A DNA stretch of 17,677 nt, from assembly GCA_023227695.1 (NCBI GenBank), contig JALNVE010000024.1, positions 1-17,677 of the forward strand, given 5' to 3'. The translations under genes and the position numbers were made by a program. The DNA comes from Paludibacteraceae bacterium (GTDB lineage: Bacteria; Bacteroidota; Bacteroidia; Bacteroidales; Paludibacteraceae). Positions 14,841 through 17,677 of the stretch are shown here, one piece after another. A model generated the notes under the pieces. It saw only the letters and a list, made by a program, of their open reading frames with translations. It was not told the DNA's origin and did not search any database. How positions within the stretch are numbered: position 1 is the stretch's first letter; each line of letters starts with the position of its first letter.

Positions 14841-15818
14841 ATGAAGAGATTTGTAGCGTTACTATTATTTATGGCATTCTTCCGATTGGTAGATGCTCAG
14901 GATTTTTCGTTGGTCAATCATAATTTGACACCGTTCAGTTTGAACCCTTCATTGGCTGGAAATGCCAATGCCTTGCGCTGGGGTGTGAATTACCGTCAGC
15001 AGTGGATGGCATTGGGCAATAACTACCATACCTTTAGGGCTTCTTATGATCAGAATTTTTACAAGCGTATGAGCTCATTGGGTGTTGCATACGCATACGA
15101 TAATATGGCCGGTGGGGTGTATAACACGAATGAGATTTCGCTCGTTTATGCACACACCATAAAGCTAAGGGATTTTTATTTTATCCGTTTGGGTCTTCAA
15201 GTTTCCATGTTCATCAACCAGTTGGGTTGGGATAAGGTGAAGTATGGTGACCAGTACGACCCTAATACGCGTAAACCTACATTGGAGACGTTGGAACAGT
15301 TTGATAATGATTCTCGTACTTTTTTCGATTTCTCAGCAGGAGCTTCGTTTGTAATTGAGAACAAATTGACAGTTGGTGGTGCTGTTTATCATTTGGCTGA
15401 GCCTAGTAATGGTTTTGTTGAATTAGAAGAGAATGTGTTGAAACGAAAGTTTGTTGGTCATATCAATTTTATCCAAGATCTGCAATATTCCAATGGCTTG
15501 TTTGGAAGAAATGATTTGTCTGATAATTATCTTTTCGTGAATGCTTCTTATCAGCAGCAAGATAAATTTAAGATGGTTAATGCTGGCGTAGGTGCTACTT
15601 GGGATCCGTTGATTGTGGGTGTGTCTGACAAAAATAATTTAGATGGCATCAACGTCATTGCTTTTATGGTGGGCGGTCATTACAAAGGTCTGCAGGTGTT
15701 TTATGTATATGATTTGTTTACTTCTTCGAAGAAAAATGGCTCATGGTCTCATGAGATTAACTTCATCTACATTTATCAGAAACACGAGAAATATCCTTGT
15801 CCAATTGTATATTGGTAA
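14841..15818 (+). CDS. PorP/SprF-family T9SS-associated outer-membrane protein
   Basis: 325 residues from the ATG at 14841. An in-frame GTG at 14802 would add a charged N-terminal tail in front of the signal peptide and is rejected. The signal peptide (MKRFVALLLFMAFFRLVDA) is followed by mature QDFSLVNHNLTPFSLNPSLAG, which matches the QDPxFSQYxxNPxxxNPAxAG start of PorP/SprF. GVNYRQQW, and repeated amphipathic strands such as SLVYAHTIKLRDFYFIRLGLQ continue the barrel. Family members are outer-membrane barrels that, in T9SS organisms, are needed for secretion or anchoring of partner proteins with type B sorting domains (SprF with SprB; PorP family in Porphyromonas). Its place 40 nt after a type B substrate gene strongly implies it is that substrate's dedicated partner. 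A strong hairpin terminator follows. Confidence 0.95.
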   Translation: MKRFVALLLFMAFFRLVDAQDFSLVNHNLTPFSLNPSLAGNANALRWGVNYRQQWMALGNNYHTFRASYDQNFYKRMSSLGVAYAYDNMAGGVYNTNEISLVYAHTIKLRDFYFIRLGLQVSMFINQLGWDKVKYGDQYDPNTRKPTLETLEQFDNDSRTFFDFSAGASFVIENKLTVGGAVYHLAEPSNGFVELEENVLKRKFVGHINFIQDLQYSNGLFGRNDLSDNYLFVNASYQQQDKFKMVNAGVGATWDPLIVGVSDKNNLDGINVIAFMVGGHYKGLQVFYVYDLFTSSKKNGSWSHEINFIYIYQKHEKYPCPIVYW

Positions 15819-15842
15819 TATAAATGCATTCGTAATCAAAAA

Positions 15843-15879
15843 AAACGTCCCGACTATTGTGATGATAGTTGGGACGTTT
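15843..15879. terminator. Bidirectional intrinsic terminator
   Basis: A 15-bp stem (15843-15857 with 15865-15879, one G-U pair) surrounds a 7-nt loop, TGTGATG. It lies between two convergent genes: 25 nt past the PorP/SprF stop and 35 nt past the stop of the minus-strand gene. On the minus strand it is followed by a run of at least eight U (the A run just before the left arm); on the plus strand the U-rich tail is poorer. It most probably ends both transcripts. Confidence 0.8.
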
Positions 15880-15913
15880 CGTTTATATAATTTGCAATAA
15901 AGACGTAAATGTT

Positions 15914-16708
15914 TTAATAAAACAGAATGGAAACATCCTGATCATTATATACGATCACCTCTCCGTAGAAATCTGGGTGAACAAACTTTCTCTCTTTCTG
16001 TGATGGTTCGTTTTGAGAAAATCCGTTCTTTTTCAATTCCTTTTGAATTTTAATCGCCTCATTGTTCTTGCTTGTCCTTTTCTTTGATACAGATACGATG
16101 TTTTCGTCTTCGTTTACTTGAATATCTGCATTTGTAATGAGGTTTTCAATGTTGATAAATGTCTTTTTGAATACATCATAAAATTCAAGAAGAGCCTGTT
16201 CTGTTTGATCAGATTGGATGTGAATGCTCATGGAGTAAATGCTGTCATTTATGTTATGTTTGATAAAACTCTTTAAATTTGATTTGTCTATATGAATATT
16301 GATAGAACCATTTGCCGTTTTTGAATAAGGTGTAGCAAAAACGGGAGGAAGAGTATTATACATGACAGTTTTGCCTTTAAGTCTAACATATACATGAAGG
16401 GAATCCCATTTTTCAATAGTGAGTACGAGAGGATATCGGAAAAGATGGTTTTGCGTTATTGTCATTTCGTTTGTTTCATACCCCAATCCCACCTTTACTG
16501 GATAAAAAGTGCTCTTTCCTTTAGGACAAGTTACTTTTATAAAGTTTATCTTATAAGGATTGTTTTTGTCCAAGGCATCATTGTCATCAACAATCTCGTT
16601 GGTTCTGATGATTGTTTTTTGCTCATGATTGTCTGCAGCGAAAGAATTTCCAGTGCAAAATAGAAGATAACTCAAGGCAAAAGCTAAAAAATGGGTATAT
16701 ATTTTCAT
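15914..16708 (-). CDS. Secreted protein of unknown function, tandem paralogue A
   Basis: I do not recognise a family. The start is taken at the ATG ending at 16708, which places a normal signal peptide (KIYTHFLAFALSYLLFCTGNSFA, cleavage near residue 24) at the N-terminus; the next upstream start adds 34 unlikely residues. The product is 264 residues, with no lipobox at the cleavage site. The mature part is Lys/Asn/Ile-rich with alternating strands and a helix (about 167-185). The C-terminal block (residues 224-253: ELKKNGFS, then HPDFYGEVIV) shares 15 of 30 identical positions, without gaps, with residues 146-175 of the gene to the right. GSINIH (134-139) also matches SSINVN there, so the two are paralogues. 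It ends at the convergent terminator at 15843-15879. No good -7 box is visible in the 276-nt spacer upstream. Confidence 0.75.
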   Translation of the reverse strand: MKIYTHFLAFALSYLLFCTGNSFAADNHEQKTIIRTNEIVDDNDALDKNNPYKINFIKVTCPKGKSTFYPVKVGLGYETNEMTITQNHLFRYPLVLTIEKWDSLHVYVRLKGKTVMYNTLPPVFATPYSKTANGSINIHIDKSNLKSFIKHNINDSIYSMSIHIQSDQTEQALLEFYDVFKKTFINIENLITNADIQVNEDENIVSVSKKRTSKNNEAIKIQKELKKNGFSQNEPSQKERKFVHPDFYGEVIVYNDQDVSILFY

Positions 16709-16872
16709 GATCTCACAAAATTTTTGTCTTAAAAACAAATTTGAAGTAAATATCTTATATAAACAAATATTTAATAGAAAACATTGAAGGAAAAAACTAA
16801 TAGAATGCAAATTTTAACAGAAAACCCTTTCTTTTTAATTCGATTTGTTAGAAAAAAGAGAGAAAATATTTA

Positions 16873-16941
16873 TTAATGGAATTGAATCGTAATGTTGTAG
16901 TTTTTGTCATCATTTAGTTGTATGTAGAAGTTTGTTTTCAT
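16873..16941 (-). pseudogene. 22-codon ORF, possible relic of a third paralogue C-terminus
   Basis: Between the two paralogues, the minus strand holds a 22-residue reading frame starting MKTNFY and ending NYNITIQFH. An AAGGA-like element is just upstream. Its end has the same alternating-hydrophobic, aromatic finish as the paralogue C-termini (DVSILFY and KISIEIHFE). This may be the last fragment of a deleted copy, or a chance ORF in AT-rich DNA. Confidence 0.25.
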
Positions 16942-16984
16942 GATTCCTTTTTTTGAGTAACGTCTATTGTTTGGATTTTATTTC

Positions 16985-17569
16985 TTATTCGAAATGAATC
17001 TCAATACTGATTTTTTCTGTGTTCATTTCGATAGGGAAGGGATTTATAATAACCTCTCCTTTGAATTCTGGATTGATATAATGACCATTCTTTTCGAACG
17101 GATTTTCCAACGAGAATCCTTTCTTTTTTAATTCATGTATGATATCCAATGCCAAAGATTGAGGATTTCTCCCTTTTATGTCTTCATTAAGGGCGACATA
17201 TTTTTCTATGCGATAATAATTTAAATTTGATTTTTTAAGTATTTTGCTGAAATCGACATACTTCTGGCAGAATTGTTCGTAATCTTTTACTGTCTTTTCT
17301 GCTTCTTTGGGGTCCATCTTTTTTAGATGAATATATGCGTAATAAGAGGGAAGTACACCTAAAGCTCCTATGGAAAAATTAACATTTATTGAACTGTCTG
17401 CATTCATCTTAAAACCTTCATATTGCCAAAGTAAGTAGTCTGTATTTACAAATTTATATACGAGACGATTTTCGGAATCATTATTGTTTGATATCGTAAT
17501 GCATGGAATGGACATAGGATTCGGTTCTATGAAAAAGATGGTTTGATCGTTTTTATGACGGGGATTCAA
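16985..17569 (-). CDS. Tandem paralogue B, 5'-truncated, function unknown
   Basis: Homologous over its full length to paralogue A: SSINVN (59-64), YAYIHL, the helix around 85-110 and the closing ELKKKGFS...PEFKGEVII block (146-175). At 194 residues it lacks roughly the first 75 residues of paralogue A, including the signal peptide. The frame begins at TTG (codon 17567-17569); the first ATG is at 17513-17515 (residue 19). Upstream in frame there are only 18 codons without ATG or GTG and then TGA at 17624-17626. The similarity to paralogue A (YPLVLTI against IPCITI) seems to reach back past that first ATG, so the start site is not where the ancestral gene began. The divergent gene starting at 17599 leaves no room for a normal promoter. 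A degraded, non-exported remnant is likely. Confidence 0.55.
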   Translation of the reverse strand: MNPRHKNDQTIFFIEPNPMSIPCITISNNNDSENRLVYKFVNTDYLLWQYEGFKMNADSSINVNFSIGALGVLPSYYAYIHLKKMDPKEAEKTVKDYEQFCQKYVDFSKILKKSNLNYYRIEKYVALNEDIKGRNPQSLALDIIHELKKKGFSLENPFEKNGHYINPEFKGEVIINPFPIEMNTEKISIEIHFE

Positions 17570-17585
17570 ATTGATAATGCAACTT

Positions 17586-17592
17586 GAGGAGG
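17586..17592 (+). promoter_or_regulatory. Strong Shine-Dalgarno site
   Basis: GAGGAGG, 6 nt before the ATG at 17599, is the only near-perfect Shine-Dalgarno sequence at a gene start in this window; the others rely on AT-rich leaders as is usual in Bacteroidota. It decides the start of the partial gene at the right edge. Confidence 0.6.
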
Positions 17593-17598
17593 AAAAAA

Positions 17599-17677
17599 AT
17601 GGGTCAGGTAGAAAAAATATTTTTCAGAGCAGAAAGAGAAGAGAAAATCTCCCTCTTTCCAGTTGCCCTGTGGAGAA
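17599..17677 (+). CDS. 5' end of a gene cut by the window edge, function unknown
   Basis: An open reading frame starts at the ATG at 17599 behind a strong Shine-Dalgarno site and stays open for 26 codons to the end of the window. It begins MGQVEKIFFRAE and continues with a strand reading KISLFPVALW. The arrangement, a short beta strand with an Arg, a charged turn and an (I/A)LFP strand, reminds me of small Bacteroidota proteins of the 'IFRK...GEIIALFP' type that are common on mobile elements and phages. That resemblance is from memory and weak. It is divergent from the truncated paralogue B, only 30 nt from its TTG codon. Confidence 0.5.
   Translation, partial: MGQVEKIFFRAEREEKISLFPVALWR

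Noticed and set aside
17632..17659. Inverted repeat GAAAGAG/CTCTTTC with an inner GAGA/TCTC stem
   Set aside because: It lies inside the partial gene at the right edge, has no adjacent T run on either strand and is made of low-complexity purine/pyrimidine tracts.
17566..17677. A minus-strand open frame entering from the right edge and ending at TGA 17566-17568 (reads ...GNWKEGDFLF...), as the lost 5' part of paralogue B after a frameshift or the end of another gene
   Set aside because: It overlaps the plus-strand gene that has a strong Shine-Dalgarno site, and it shows no similarity to the N-terminus of paralogue A; not resolvable without sequence beyond the edge.

Overview
The window looks like chromosomal DNA of a Bacteroidota bacterium, most likely a member of the Bacteroidales that has a type IX secretion system (T9SS), such as a Prevotella-, Paludibacter- or Porphyromonas-like lineage. 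The evidence is the PorP/SprF outer-membrane protein next to a giant protein with a type B (gliding-motility-associated) T9SS sorting domain, the DUF3316- and DUF4832-like families, lipoproteins with an acidic residue after the lipid cysteine, AT-rich spacers, almost no Shine-Dalgarno sites, and several promoters of the Bacteroidota type (TTTG, about 19 nt, TAnnTTTG). The species cannot be named from this sequence alone. There are no rRNA, tRNA, CRISPR or transposase genes.

Layout. 1-226: no gene, but a 36-bp perfect palindrome that acts as a minus-strand terminator. 227-1210 (-): a flippase-like polytopic membrane protein. 1438-3752 (+): a secreted DUF4874/DUF4832-type protein followed by an orphan secreted protein. 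3965-5822 (+): rsmA (ksgA) then a CorA-type magnesium transporter, separated by a hairpin. 6044-7951 (+): a probable outer-membrane barrel (DUF3316-like) and an S41-family peptidase lipoprotein. 8047-9876 (+): a cysteine-rich DUF3109-type protein and an M16 zinc peptidase, 6 nt apart. 9877-10267: a long leader region without a gene. 10268-15818 (+): a 1,510-residue T9SS type B adhesin-like protein with 12 Ig-like repeats, then its PorP/SprF partner. 15914-17569 (-): two tandem paralogous proteins of unknown function; the second has lost its N-terminus and signal peptide. 17599-edge (+): the start of a new gene with a strong Shine-Dalgarno site, unlike anything else here.

How the genes fit together. 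The left half mixes housekeeping genes (rsmA, magnesium transport, envelope lipid handling) with envelope proteins. The right half is dominated by cell-surface functions: the adhesin-like protein and its PorP/SprF partner form the clearest functional unit. The truncated paralogue abutting a divergent gene at the right edge marks a probable recombination or insertion junction, and is the best place to look for accessory DNA just outside the window.
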